Notes under the pieces: generated by a model
Seen by the model: only the letters and a program-made list of their open reading frames with translations
Told to the model about the DNA's origin: nothing
Database searches by the model: none
Translations under genes and position numbers: made by a program
NCBI GenBank assembly: GCA_033398695.1
Contig: CM065802.1
Span: 83,438,096-83,502,095, forward strand
DNA length: 64,000 bases
From: Orobanche coerulescens
Taxonomy: Eukaryota > Streptophyta > Magnoliopsida > Lamiales > Orobanchaceae
Direction of reading: 5' to 3'
Shown here: positions 21,795 to 33,175 of the stretch, in pieces
How the letters are laid out: the number at the start of each line of letters is the position of its first letter
Position numbering within the stretch: position 1 is the first letter of the stretch

Positions 21795-23536
21795 GTAATC
21801 TTCCTTAGAACCCTAATTTCGTGAATTTGGGGGTTTTTGCATTTTTGTCTGATTCGTTCCGTGTTGTTGATTAATTCATGATGGGTATGATTAATCTTGG
21901 TAGTATTCTCGTGTTTAACATCATTTAATCCATTATTCTTCGTCGAATCGAAGTATATTTCTTGATTTCCTTTGAATTGACTTTTTGGGGGATTTGTCCC
22001 CGATCTCGTTTTTCATCCGTTTTCGATGGATCGATTATGGTTAAATGATGTTGTTAAACATATTCTATGGATTGTATATCCATATTTCAACTTGGAATTC
22101 TGTTTTCGTGTTTTGTCAGGATGAATCGTGTTCTTGGCCGTTTTGGAAAAAACACTTGAACATTCGTCGTTCGTTCTTTGAATTCAACGGCCTTGAGTCA
22201 TGCTATGGAATTCATTTTCATTGTTGTTATTGTCCTCCGTAATTTATTATCGCGAATTGGCATTCGGTGGAGTTGGCGAGTTCGTAGTCGGTTCGTGCCA
22301 ACCTACTTCGGCCGATTCTCCGCGTTGTGGTTATTCGAGGCAAGTACCTTGCCCATACTTTTCTTATTTTATGAATATGATAATTAGTGATCGTCCCTAT
22401 GTGTTTATTTGATCGTTTGAATTGAACTTTCAAGAATTCGGTTAGCCTTGTTAAAGGCCCTCTCTCAAAACGCATGAGTTTTGTGAATGTTGTGTTCTGT
22501 GGATGGTTACGTGAACCCTGTAAATTCGCTTGTTGTTGTTGTTGTTGTGCTTTGATAATATATATACATATATTCTCTTTTCGGTGCGTTGTGATTTGAC
22601 AATTGTGTTGTGCCTTGCGTTGTTGCCTTTGGGTGGATTTCTTGGATATGTTTGGTGTGATATGCTAATTTGTGTGCATGTATTTTCGCTCACCTCGGGA
22701 GGGTCCAACAGGGCCACTGAGGGAATTCCAATGGTATAGCCCTGGATTCACGAGTGCGGTTGTTTGTTTTGTGAATGTATTTTCTCACCTCGGGAGGGTT
22801 CGACGGGGCCACGGAGGGAATTCCAATGGTATAGCCTTGGATTCACGAGTAAAACTTCACGAGTGCGTGTGTATGTTTGGTGAATGTATTTGCTCACCTC
22901 GGGAGGGTCCGACGGGGCCACGGAGGGAATTTCAATGGTATAGCCCTGGATTCACGAGTAAAACTTCACGAGTTGGTGTATATGATTTCGAAAACGCATT
23001 CTGCTCACCTTGGGAGGGTCCGACGGGGCCACGAAGGGAATCCAACGGTATAGCCCTGGATTCACGAGTTGGTGTTGTATTTTTGGTGACCAAGGTTTAC
23101 GTATCTTGGGCGATTATATTGTATTGATTTTATGTCCGCCGAGGAAACGTGACGTGGGTTTTAACCCTGTGAATTGTTGTTGGTTTTCTAATTGCGAAAA
23201 CAAAACCTTTTGTGGGTGACCTGTTGATTTTGGAAAGATAAGGATTCGGTAATCCTAAATTGTTTTCTATTAAAACTCTCGAGGGCATTTTAAACTGTTT
23301 TATAAATTGTTTCCCCCTTTAATTATTGTTTTTCGGTTTTGGAAATATCTACCCAAACTCTTGCCTCGGGAAGTACTTTTTGTTACGTTTGGATCTTTGC
23401 GGATTCCTGGTTATTGTTATTCGTGGAATGTGAATTGTATGGCTCGTATTTTTGCACTTGTACTTGCACTAGCGAAACAGTGGAGTTTTGCTAACCCCCG
23501 AGTATTCGGGGGGTGGATGTCTATTTTTGCATTCAG
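21795..23536 (+). other. Putative LTR leader intron of S1
   Basis: Donor CAAG|GTAATC at 21795, branch-site match GCTAAC (CTAAC 23491-23495) inside a CCCCCGAGTATTCGGGGGG hairpin, acceptor TTTTTGCATTCAG|GT with AG at 23535-23536. A second, GC-type donor CGAG|GCAAGTACC begins at 22340. The four tandem modules (22691-23065) lie inside. The sequence after the donor (TCTTCCTTAGAACCCTAATT) is also shared with E3's LTR. Predicted, not shown. Confidence 0.5.
22691..23065 (+). repeat. Four tandem copies of a CACCTCGGGAGGGTCC module in S1
   Basis: Copies start near 22691, 22796, 22895 and 23006 (period about 100-110 bp). Each has CACCTCGGGAGGGTCC, GACGGGGCCAC, GAGGGAATTCCAATGG and ATAGCCCTGGATTCACGAGT. 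Related single or multiple copies sit at the same relative position in S2, S3 and (reverse strand) E3. Open frames across them are by-products of the repeat period. Confidence 0.85.
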
Positions 23537-24400
23537 GTTTTGGAGCACAACACAGGGTCGGCACGAAGGATGATGAAAGATGAACGATACTAATCACACG
23601 AGGATCCGTTGATGTCGTATTGGTCTAGTTGTATTTTCTTTTCCGCTGCAGTATATTTTTCCCGTTGTACGGGTGTGGGTGTATTTTGACCCCTGTGTGG
23701 GCATGAGTTGTATTTGAGTTGTATGTAATTATTGAAAGACCAAATCGGTCTACTGAGTCATTTTAGCCTTAAAAGGCAATGTTTGATTTTAGTTATCAGC
23801 CTGGTAGATCCTCGAGGAGAGGGTCTACGGCGTGTAATATCCCTGAGTGGATTGGGGGTGTTACAAGCGTGCGCTAAGTCTCAACCGTAGTTTGCGCTAA
23901 TATACAAATTTAGCGTGCGCTAAGCTGCTCATCCAGAGAGCAGAGAGCATAAACAACCTATTTCCACTGCTGTGCTCGAGTCATTAGCGCGCGCTACAAA
24001 AAGAACATAGCGTGTGCTACACAATGACACTAGCGTGCGCTACACAACAGAGTTAGCCCGCGCTAGACCAATAGAATTACCAAACAGCCCAAAACACCCG
24101 AAACACACGATACACGATTGAAACGTCAACCAAAAGCTCACAACACGCATAAAGACATAAGATGGATTTATGGCAACCCCGAAACGGCGATTCCGAACAA
24201 CGATTATGAGAATCGAACCAAATAGTGATGCGAAATCCAATAAATGCGGAATTGATTAAAACAGTGCAAAACAAGCTCGGATGACAAAAAGTCCAGTAAT
24301 AAATATTCTCGAAATACCAATACGGTTACAAGAGAGTCACTAAAAAATGAGAAATACACAAAATGAAAAATACCAAAAAAAGAAAAATGCGGATATTACA

Positions 24401-24746
24401 CGTTCGATGTGTTGACCTTCTGGAAGCAGTACAACAGTTGAAATTCGAACTTTACCTAATTATGCATGTTTGATAATGTAGCTTCTCCAGCTACATAACC
24501 CTGTACATTTTAACACTTTACAAGAAACCAGCTAGTTAAGCATATGATATGATAAGAGTGTAGCGTACATTAACTGTGTAATCTTGGCTGATTTAGGTGA
24601 GTGAATATTATGTACGTTATAAACATATGATACGTTATATTTGTCAAAATTGATTCTGAAATATTTTTGTAAGTTTAAGCTTGAAATGATTGTTTTGACT
24701 ACGAACCTCATCAAAATGTGTGTGATAAAAATATTGATTCAACAAT
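24401..24746 (-). repeat. X 3' LTR, first 346 bp (interrupted by E3)
   Basis: The minus strand starts TGTTGAATCAATATTTTTATC (24746) right after the polypurine run GTGGGAGAT. Its last 45 bases (24445-24401) match the right end of the window (63999-63955). E3 interrupts it at 24400; the remainder must lie left of the window. Confidence 0.8.
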
Positions 24747-25121
24747 CTCCCACTTTTTATGATGACAAAATAATTATTGAAACTATTTGTTTGAAACTAA
24801 ATAGTTTTGAGGGTTCGATAAAATTCCCCTGAAAATAACTCCCTCTGAGTTTAATATAAAGTACATTCTTAAGTTCAAAACACATGTATCCCTTTTTATA
24901 CCAAGGGAGCTTTTTATATTTTAGCTTAAAAATAAATGTTTAAAACTCAGTTATAAGCTAGAAGCTATATTTTGAGTTTCGAAAGCAACTTCAACTTGAA
25001 AATAAGTCATGGATAGGATTTTGAAAACTAGGTTGCATTCTATAGAAAATGAAAGTGCTTAATCAAATAAGTTGTAAGCTACAAGATGCAAAAACACTTC
25101 AAAGTGCCAATGCTAGTCAAC
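24747..25121 (-). other. X 3' untranslated stretch and polypurine tract
   Basis: AT-rich sequence with TTTTGTCATCATAAAAAGTGGGAGAT (read in two parts around 24772-24747 on the minus strand), the usual spacer-plus-polypurine pattern of copia elements. There is an extra AGAGGGAGTTATTTTCAGG run near 24840. No coding sequence. TCAAC at 25117-25121 is the left target duplication of E6. Confidence 0.7.
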
Positions 25122-27049
25122 TGTTAGGAATATGCCCTCGAATGCCACTCAAAGGCTGAGAGAGTGAGAGCATTGTATTGTTATTATGAATATTGTAGTA
25201 AATAAGGCATTTATTATTTCTATATTATTGTATATCATAGGCATTGTGATTTGGTATATAAAATAATAGTCCTTGCATTTGAGGGCAAAGATTCCACTCC
25301 TTATGGAGATAAGGAGATAGGCATTGAAAGTGTTTACGGCTCGAATGCTTAACTGGTTCGCAAGTCGATAAAACTTAACTGGACAGTAAGTTTAGACAAG
25401 ACATGTATAACGTGTACTTTGACATGTGGAGTGTCTGTGTTCACTAAGGGTTAGTGGGAGCACACGTTATAGGTATGCTAATGAGATTAGAATACTCGAA
25501 CATAACTCACCTCGATTCGGTCACATGAATATCACTCTGAGATTGTCAATAACTGAATCGATAGGTTGTGATACGTATATATGGACCATTGACTTGAGGT
25601 TTCAGTAGGAGATGTGCTTGTGACATTAAGTTAGTCATTAGAGTAGTTCGATCCGGTCGCTAGTTGGTGGGGTCAACCTCAAAATGCAACTTAGTGGGCA
25701 AGTAGCAGTCTCTACTGAATACCAAGATAGAATTCTTTCTCCTGTAAGTGAGCAGGTAAATGTCCTATGCAGTTAATGGGAAATGAGATCATAAGTCTTT
25801 GGCCAAAGCAGTTAGAGATAGTTGTATTTGATACGCAAGAGTTCAGTGACCTCAGTTTACATAAACAAGTGCATAGAGTCAAGTTGCAATAGGGTTTGAT
25901 TTTACCGTGACCCTAATACTTGACCGAGACATATGATTGAAGGGTTTATACGTATATGACATTCATGAAATAATGGTTTTGGAATGATCTGATCATTCGT
26001 TCTTAGTTGGGTTACGGTACGAAGCACTAGACTGGCTAAGTGTTACCTGTACTCTTTGGTTCCTCCCATTGCCGACTAAGACGGACCTATGGAGTCGCGC
26101 ACAAGAATATTTGATGGATAAAATGTGTATTTATTATCTCTTCATTAATAATAGATATTAGATATCTAATTTGATTTATTTGATAAATAATGCGGTCTAG
26201 AGAATTGAAATTAATTACCGAGTGATTAATTTAATTCATAAATAATTATTTCTTGGAAAAATATATTTATATTTTATATTTGATAAAATTAATTAATTGA
26301 ATTAATTAATTAAGTATAAATACAATTGAGATAAAATGAAGTGTATTAGACGCGCGAATGCCCGGTACACGAACCGAGTGGCTCGGCTCGTTTTCTCACC
26401 AAAATAAAGTGGGCCGCCCCCTTATTATCTCCTCCCACCTTGCATGATGCTTCCTTATTTGTTTTGTTGTTGTGTGGGTGTGTTTGACTTGATTAACACA
26501 TGTGAAGATAAGAAAGCAAGATCATCACGATCTTGAAATAATATCTCACCATGTTATAAAACATGACAACACACACACACACACACAACACTACAAAAAA
26601 TCGGCCATAAGCAAAGGGAGAGAGAGGAGAGAAAACTTTCATCATCTTATTCATCTTAGAGAGAGAAAGAAGAAGAAAGGAAGAGAAGAGAAAATACTAT
26701 ATCAATTTCTAGCCGTGCTTTTTGAGAACGAATTGATATAATATTTTTTCCGATCAATATCCGTCGCTTTATAACGTAGATACACTCGCAGTTTCGGTGT
26801 TTTGATCATTTATCAAGGAAGAACGAATTGGATTCGTGTTCGTGTTGGTGACCAGAAAAAGCTTGGCTCGGATATTTCTTCAAGAAGATATTATTCAAAA
26901 GTCTGCGAGGGTATGACATCTAAAGTATATCTTCGTCAATTTTATATTCGTTTATACGATGCTTGTACGATCCATTTTGGGGTTTGGTTTTATCCCGTTA
27001 GACCGGTTTTATTTTTCGCTGAGTATCTCGTTTTTATCACCGCCCAACA
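25122..27049 (+). repeat. E6 5' LTR (1928 bp)
   Basis: TGTTAGGAATATGCCCTCG to CGCCCAACA. It includes AT-rich TTAATTAAT repeats (26160-26340), a CA-dinucleotide run (26571-26588) and a purine-rich leader (26610-26700). No convincing gene is seen; the small open frames are not conserved in the 3' copy. Confidence 0.92.
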
Positions 27050-27050
27050 G

Positions 27051-27062
27051 TACTATCAGAGC
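27051..27062 (+). other. E6 primer-binding site
   Basis: TACTATCAGAGC directly follows the LTR end and differs from the Met-tRNA complement TGGTATCAGAGC at two bases. Confidence 0.8.
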
Positions 27063-28582
27063 GAGGTCTTGTGATCGTATATACGATATTTAGCATTTGG
27101 AATGCTTGTTTGGTTGTTCTTATGATTTGGAATCATAATCGTTTTAATCGTTGATTTTCAATTGTTCATCTAAAAGTTAATTTTTCATGATTTTATGTTA
27201 CAATATGGTCCGGCCTTGCTCGGCAGCCTGCCGGCCGCTGCCAGGTAGTGGATCGCGATCCGGACATGCGTTCCGGCCCTGCTCGGCAGCCTACCGGCCG
27301 CTGCCAGGCAGTGGATCGCGATCCGGCCATGCGGTCCGGCCCTGCTCGGCAGCCTGCTGGGCAGCTCCCGGCTTGGCCGAGCCGTGTGTTTTTCGACCCC
27401 ATTTTTTATATTTCGTTCGGTAATTAATTTTCCACAAATTAAATTGGATTTAATTTGACTAAAATATAATTATGGTAATTTTTTTTTAGGGGAATTAATT
27501 TAATGAAATATATATTTTGTCTCGAACAAATTAAAATTAACACTTACGTGAATTAATTGGATTGATTATAATTGTTGGATTATTTTTTGTTGATTAGATC
27601 AATATTTAGATTAATCATTTTACCGTTTATTTAATGTAATTGTTGCATTAATTTTGAATGGGGATGTAGTTCATAAACCTAGTTTTGAATGGTTTGTTTT
27701 GTTCGATTGGGTTCTAAAGGCCGTTTTGAGCCTATTTATTTTACTAGAAAATTTGTATAGGATGCAATTTTTTAAATGTAAAATTTATATGTAATGACGA
27801 AGATCGGAGGAAGATCCGCTCGAGAAGATGAAGATTCAAGACCGAAGACATGTAATTAGATTACGATATTCTGTTCTAGGAACGGTCCATGACTGCATGT
27901 TAGTTTTAGGTTGTGTATGTTTTCATAATGTATGACAAACAAACAAACCGACAAACCGCGCTGATAAATGGATTAAAGTGCAAAGTCTAACATATAATCG
28001 CGTTAATACTCCTCCTTACAAACACTAAGTTATAAAGGTTACGAGGTTTCCTAACCCCCGTCAAACTCTTGGAAAATTAAAATCTAAACTGAAATATTGT
28101 TCTTCCGAGTATGTCGGGGTAATATTTTTGGGGAAGGTTGATAAATTCCTAGAGTGCATTAGATGTATTTGGTTGTGATAAATCAAATCCCTAGAAACCG
28201 TATGGCTTGCCGGGTAAGATTCAGTTGTCAGACTAATAGGAGTTGACGGTTTAAACTTAGATAGTTTAGCGAGCCATAGAAACCGAATGGGTTGAGGGCA
28301 AGTGAACTAGGGGTAAAAGAAGATAGAATCATCCATTAGATGAGTTGGTTTTAGACACTACTTTATAAAGAATGATAGAATAGAAATTGTATGGGTTGCC
28401 CTCTATTAAACTTTGTAAAGAACTGGATCACCACTATGAAGTCAACCATAACTTCCGGATTTCACATGGGAGTGTGTAAATGCTGATAAAAATAGTGGGA
28501 GCCGAGTTATGAATAAATAAATTCCTTAAATTATTTACTGGGATCATAATTAAATAATCACTAGCAAATCTTAAATTATTCT
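27063..28582 (+). other. E6 long leader without genes
   Basis: A 1.5-kb AT-rich stretch between primer site and gag. Apart from the GC-rich tandem repeats at 27207-27370 I see only short, stop-filled frames and a few TTAATT runs. Long untranslated leaders are common in plant copia elements. Confidence 0.6.
27207..27370 (+). repeat. 63-bp GC-rich tandem repeats with GGATCGCGATCC palindromes
   Basis: Two full copies (27207, 27270) and a partial third (27333 to about 27370) of a 63-bp unit with CCGGCC, GCTCGGCAGCC, GCCGGCCGCTGCCAGG and the perfect palindrome GGATCGCGATCC. The period is a multiple of three, which gives an open frame on each strand, but the position in an untranslated leader argues against coding. 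Confidence 0.85.
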
Positions 28583-29262
28583 TTGCAGTTAACAAAATCT
28601 CTCAAAATGACAATGAACCCACTCCTTGAAAAGAACGTCATAACTGGTCCGAACTATATGGACTGGCTTCAGAACTTGAGGATTGTCCTCACTATGGAAA
28701 TGCTGGGATATGTCTTGGAGGCGGACATTCCAGCGGCTCCTGCAAGAACCCGATCCAATCAGGAAGATGTCGATGCCCATGAGAAATGGGTAAAAGACGA
28801 TGTAAGAGTGCGCGGGTACATGTTAGACTCAATAACTAATGAGCTTCAACGTGCCCATGAAAAGATGACGTCTTCAAGAGCCATCTTAGCGCACCTGGCT
28901 GAGATCTATGGAGAGCATAGTCGAACTACTAGATATGAGATATCAAAGCAATTATTCGGCGCCAGGATGAAGAAAGGAGAGAAAGTTGGGGACCATGTCC
29001 TGAAGATGATCTCAATGATTGAGAGATTACAAGCTCTTGATTTTCGAATGTATTCATCTCTCCATACTGACCTTATCCTACAGTCAGCTCCTGAATCCTT
29101 TACCAATTTGTCATGAACTTCAACTGCAATGAGATTACATGTAACTTAGCTGGGCTAATGAACAAACTGATGAATGCCCAGTGTCAGATGAAGACACAGG
29201 GAAAGGAAGCTGCACTTGTGATTTCTTCTGGGACTTAGAAGTCCAAGAATAAGAAGAAATAG
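28583..29262 (+). pseudogene. E6 gag
   Basis: ITGPNYMDWLQNLRIVLTME, VLEADIPAAP and ILAHLAEIYGEHSRTTRYEI are typical of a copia gag (PF14223-type). The natural start is probably MTMNPLLEK (28607) rather than the upstream Met. A frameshift near 29108 ends the first frame; the next continues NFNCNEITCNLAGLMNKLMN to about 29240. The zinc knuckle further on (CLNFSELGHWKRYYP, about 29360) has lost Cys residues. Confidence 0.85.
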
Positions 29263-29274
29263 AACAAGAAGAAG

Positions 29275-30863
29275 TTGGGTCCAATAGCCAAGATCGATAA
29301 GGGAAAGGGCAAAGCCCCAATGGTTCAAAAGAGCAAGGGGGCAAAGAAAACGGATGTGTGCCTTAACTTCAGTGAGCTAGGCCACTGGAAGAGGTACTAT
29401 CCAAAACTTGACCGTAATGCGCCTTCAGGTACGGAATTACTGGTTTTAGAAATAAATTATTCTGTAACTGTATATTCTACTTCTTGGATACTTGATTCTG
29501 GTGCGAGTTCTCATATTTGTACAATGAATCAATATCTAAAACGAAGTAGGAAGCTGGATTTAGGGGAGGTGATGGTCACTATCGGAAGTGGACATAGTGT
29601 CGAGGCTTCTGATATTGGATCCCTTATGTTGAATTTAGAATCTGATTTTATTCTTACTTTAGATGATGTACTTGTTTTGCCCAAGGGGCATAAGAATATT
29701 GTATCAATTGTGGTCATGGACAGAAAGGGCTTTCACTTCTTTATTGGAGATGGGTCCTATCGTATTTATTTCATAAATAAATTGGTTGGTACTACTATAT
29801 TATTAAATGGTTTATACCATTTGAATCTAAAGAATAAAACAACCGTGAACATTATAACTGGGAAGTGTGGTAGGGCTGAAACAAACCAAGCACTTATGTG
29901 GCATCTTAGACTTGGTCATATTGGTCAGACCAAGATTCATAAAATTGAGAAAGATGGACTTACGGGTCCATTAGGATTGGATCCCTATCCAACTTGTGAA
30001 TCTCGCCTTCAAGGCAAAATGACTAAGTTACCCTTCTCATGGACTTTTGAAAGAGCTGTTGAAAAACTTGGATTGATCTATACCGATGTGTGTGGCCCTT
30101 TTGAAGTGGCACGAGATGGCTTTCAGTATTTCATTACATTCACTGATGACCATACTAGGTATGGGTTCGTGTACTTAATGAAACATAAGTCTGAAGCTTT
30201 TGATAAATTCAAAGATTTTAAAGCCCTAGTTGAAAATCAAACAGATAATCGTGTTAAGACTCTTCGGTCAGACCGAGATGGTGAGTACATGAGTATCGAG
30301 TTTGATGAGTTCTTAAAAGAACTAGGAATATTGTCACAATTCACTCCTCCAGCTACTCCACAATTAAATGGTGTATCAGAAAGAAGGAACCGAACCTTGT
30401 TGGACATGGTTCGCTCCATGCTTAACTATATTGATATACCGATTTATCTGCGGGGTCACATGCTCCATACTGCTGTGCATATATTGAACAGATGTCCTTC
30501 CAAATCTATTCTTAAGACACGACGATGTGGAGAGGTAGGAAACCCAGTCTTAATCACATTAGGATTTGGGGATGCCCTGCTTATGTCAAGAAGACTAAAG
30601 TAGAGAAATTGGAAGCTAGGTCTATGAAAGGTCGTCTCATTGGATATCCAGGGGATTCCATGGGATATCTATTCTACATGTACGAAGATCATAGGATCAT
30701 CGTTGCTATACAACCACACTTCCTGGAAGATCAGTTTATTCAGGAAGGAGGCGCAGTTAGAAATATTTCTTTGGAAGAAATAAAAGAAACACCAAATGAG
30801 ACACATGTGCAAGATATTAGAACCGAACCTTCTAAAATACAAAAAAAAAACTCGCAAGTCTAG
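29275..30863 (+). pseudogene. E6 protease and integrase (broken)
   Basis: Knuckle remnant, then the protease WILDSGASSHICTM with intact DSGAS (about 29490). A GAG-pre-integrase segment with MWHLRLGHIG follows, then the integrase core: YTDVCGPF (first Asp), LRSDRDGEY (second Asp), QLNGVSERRNRTL (Glu). The HHCC zinc finger is damaged (CESRLQGKM where CE-C-GKM is expected). The first frame stops at 30601; the C-terminal part continues in another frame from 30525 (RIWGCPAYVKK, KGRLIGYPGDSMGY) to 30863. Confidence 0.88.
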
Positions 30864-32329
30864 TATAATTTCTCAATTATCTGAGTGGTATGACTATCTG
30901 CATCAAGACGAACTGGGTGTACATGTGATGACAGAAAGTAGTCAAGAGAATGATCTTTCTACATACGATCAAGCGATGGTAGATGTTGAATCCGCCAAGT
31001 GGAAAGAAGCTATGGAAGCTGAGATAGACTCAATGCATGCTAATCAGGCCTAGACTTTAGTAGATCGTCCCAAAGGCATAGTGCCTATTGGAAACAAATG
31101 GATCTATAAAAGAAAGACTAATGGAGATGGCAAGGTTGATACCTATAAGGCCAGGCTTGTGGCAAAGGGTTATTCCCAAAGAGAAGTAATCGATTACTTC
31201 GAGACCGTCTCGCCTGTAGCTATGATTAAGTCTATTAGCATGATGCTTGCCATAGCAGCCAACTTAAATTATGAAATATGGCAAATGGATGTGAAAACTA
31301 CATTCCTAAATGGATTCCTCGAGGAGGCTATTTACATGAAAGCATAAGGGATTCATATCTCAAACCAATATTCATAAAGTATGCAAACTTCAGCGTGCCA
31401 TTTATGGACAGAAGCAAGCTTCGCGAAGTTAGAATCTGCGTTTTAACGAGATAGTGAAAGAGTTTGATTTTTGTCCAAAATGAAGAGGAGCCCTATATTT
31501 ACAAGAAGGTTAGTGAGAGCAAAATTATGTTCTTAATACTATATGTAGATGACATTCTACTTATAAGAAAATACATAGGAATGCTCAGTTCTGTGAAAGC
31601 TTGGCTTTCTAAAGAGTTCTCAATGAAAGACTTGGGAGAAGATACCTATATTCTGGGTATTCACCTCTATGAGATAGAGCGAAAAGAATACTAGGTCTTT
31701 CCCAAGCCCTCTATATAGAAAAGATCCTGAAGCAATTTAGGATGGAAGATTCTAAAAGAGGGTTCCTTCCTATGCAACATGGTGCAAAACTTTTCTTAGA
31801 GATGTGTCCTCAAAGTGAGGAAGACAAAGAAAATGAGCAAGGTACCCTATGCTTCGCAGTTGGTAGCCTCATGTATGCTATTATTTGCACTAGACCGGGC
31901 ATTGCCTATGCTGTGAGCGTAGTAAGTCGGTTTCAGTCAAATCTAGGGAAGGAACATTAGAATGCTGTGAAGAACATTCTTAAGTACCTAAGGAGGACTA
32001 AAGACTTGGTTCTTACATACGGCGGTAGAGAACTTAGAGTGATGTGTTATACAGACTCAGATTTTCAGGGGACATGGATGCTCAGATGTCCACATCAGGG
32101 TATATCCTTACTCTGAATGGTGGGGCAGTTTCTTGGAGAAGTGCCAAGCAAAGTTCGACTGCTATCTCTACATGCCAAGCCGAATATCAGGTAGCCACAG
32201 AGACTGTTAAAGAAGCTTTTTGGATTAATAAGTTCACTTAGGAACTTCAAGTGGTTCCTAATGCAGAAAATCTCGTGACGCTGTTTTGTGACAACGACGG
32301 AGCTGTTGCACAGGCTAAGGAGCCTAGAG
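30864..32329 (+). pseudogene. E6 reverse transcriptase and RNase H (broken, cut by S2)
   Basis: Frames give KWKEAMEAEIDSM, GNKWIYKRKTNGDGKVDTYKARLV, IWQMDVKTTFLNGFLEEAIYM and the catalytic LYVDDILLI (about 31540). MEDSKRGFLPMQHG, GSLMYAIICTRPGIAYAVSVVSRFQ and the RNase H CDNDGAVAQAKEPR follow, where S2 interrupts. At least five frame changes or stops. Confidence 0.85.
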
Positions 32330-32829
32330 TGTAATACCTGTATTTTTCATTCCCGTATTCTTCGATTCTAGTGACTCGCTTGTGTTCATTGATACATTTT
32401 GGACATGTTTTGTTCTGCATGTTTTGTCATTCGAGCGAGTTTTGATTTTGTTTTGGGCTAATCGGCACATTATTGCGACTTTCCGCATTCAGGTCCGATT
32501 CTTGTGAATCTTGCTTGGAACTATTATTTTGTCGTTCCTACAAGTTCGTTTAACATTTTTGGTCATGTTGTGAACTTCGGAATTGTTATTCGATCTCGTA
32601 TCGTGGTTTTTGGACTTTTGGGCCATTTCGTAATTTCCTAAAGTTTTGGGTACTCGTTTTCATACCCATTTTTACTTACCTTCTATTGTTGAAATCACAT
32701 GTTTGATTAACGCTTTTGTTCATTTATGAAGATCCTTTGTGAGAGTTTCGATGAATTCTCTCAATCATCGCATTTCGGGGTCGTTCGGGGCTGGTCGGGC
32801 AGTAGGATGAATATGCTGCCAGAATGCAG

Positions 32830-33003
32830 GTTACGGCCGAAACCTGCAATATGTTACGGCCGTAAGGTGGTGGGTGTTATGCCATAATGGATTATTGGTA
32901 ACGTACTTGACACACCCTTACATTTTGGGCCGAATACCCGTGAGCTGGGTTACGGACGTAATGTCCTATGTGTTACGGCCGTAACACGCCCAGCTATTAA
33001 ATA
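32830..33003 (+). promoter_or_regulatory. S2 TTACGGCCGTAA palindromes with TATA-like box
   Basis: Four copies: GTTACGGCCGAAAC (32830), GTTACGGCCGTAAG (32853), GTTACGGACGTAAT (32949) and GTTACGGCCGTAAC (32972). They are followed by CTATTAAATAG (about 32994-33003) as a TATA-like site. This is the same layout as the other LTR arrays, with a different core. Confidence 0.65.
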
Positions 33004-33175
33004 GATGGGCGATGGGTTTCACTCCATTTCTCCCTTTCTCCTTCTCTTCTCGTGGTCGGTGGTCAGGTGAAGCTTGGGTTTGGATTCTTGGTTGATTCTA
33101 CTCAATTACAACGTGTTTTGGAGGGTCTTCGGTGATTGCAACATCATCTAATCGATTGTTATTCGTCGGAACGAG

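Larger units (their letters stand above)
19263..23865 (+). mobile_element. S1: solo gypsy LTR (about 3.1 kb own sequence), TSD AGCGT
   Basis: Begins TGTAATATCCGC and ends GGGGGTGTTACA, flanked on both sides by AGCGT (19258-19262, 23866-23870). No internal domain is present, so it is a solo LTR left by LTR-LTR recombination. It lies in the U3 array of E3's 5' LTR, with the target AGCGT inside one of the palindromes. S0 (19694-21176) is inserted in its U3. The remainder holds a palindrome array, a TATA-like site, a putative leader intron and four tandem modules. Confidence 0.92.
5647..24400 (-). mobile_element. E3: Ty3/gypsy chromovirus (Tekay/Del-like), nested with E4, S1 and S0
   Basis: Minus-strand order is: 5' LTR (24400 to 17649, interrupted by S1), Met-tRNA primer site (17643 to 17630), gag (17406 to 16314), insertion of E4 (10966-16313), protease, RT, RNase H, integrase and a chromodomain-like tail (10965 to 7434), polypurine tract (about 7412 to 7399), and 3' LTR (7398 to 5647, interrupted by E2). 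The LTR-to-LTR match (for example 18051 onward and 5663 onward) shows many scattered substitutions, so the insertion is old. It lies in the 3' LTR of X: 24401 onward matches 63955 onward at the right end of the window. Confidence 0.9.
17649..24400 (-). repeat. E3 5' LTR (about 2.14 kb once the S1 insertion is removed)
   Basis: The minus strand begins TGTAATATCCGC (24400) and ends GGGGGTGTTACA (17649). S1 plus its duplicated AGCGT occupy 19263-23870 inside it. The transcribed part (17649-19030) carries three GGAGGGTCC-type modules (about 18205-18440) and the putative leader intron. The U3 part contains the TAGCGTGCGCTA array (19040-19257, 23871-24065). The stretch 24066-24400 is AT-rich and holds no gene. 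Confidence 0.9.

Noticed and set aside
22672..23127. 151-codon frame with repeated GPTGPRREFQWYSPGF units
   Set aside because: Translation of the four tandem LTR modules; the module spacing is not a constant multiple of three and the sequence lies in a predicted intron of a solo LTR.
24401..24445. Short repeat shared with 63955-63999 as an independent repeat family
   Set aside because: It is explained by the two LTRs of X, with matching orientation and a polypurine tract at one side.
27187..27423. Repetitive Arg/Pro/Ser-rich frame, possible secreted protein
   Set aside because: It is a by-product of a 63-bp repeat (21 codons) in an untranslated leader, with an equally long frame on the other strand.
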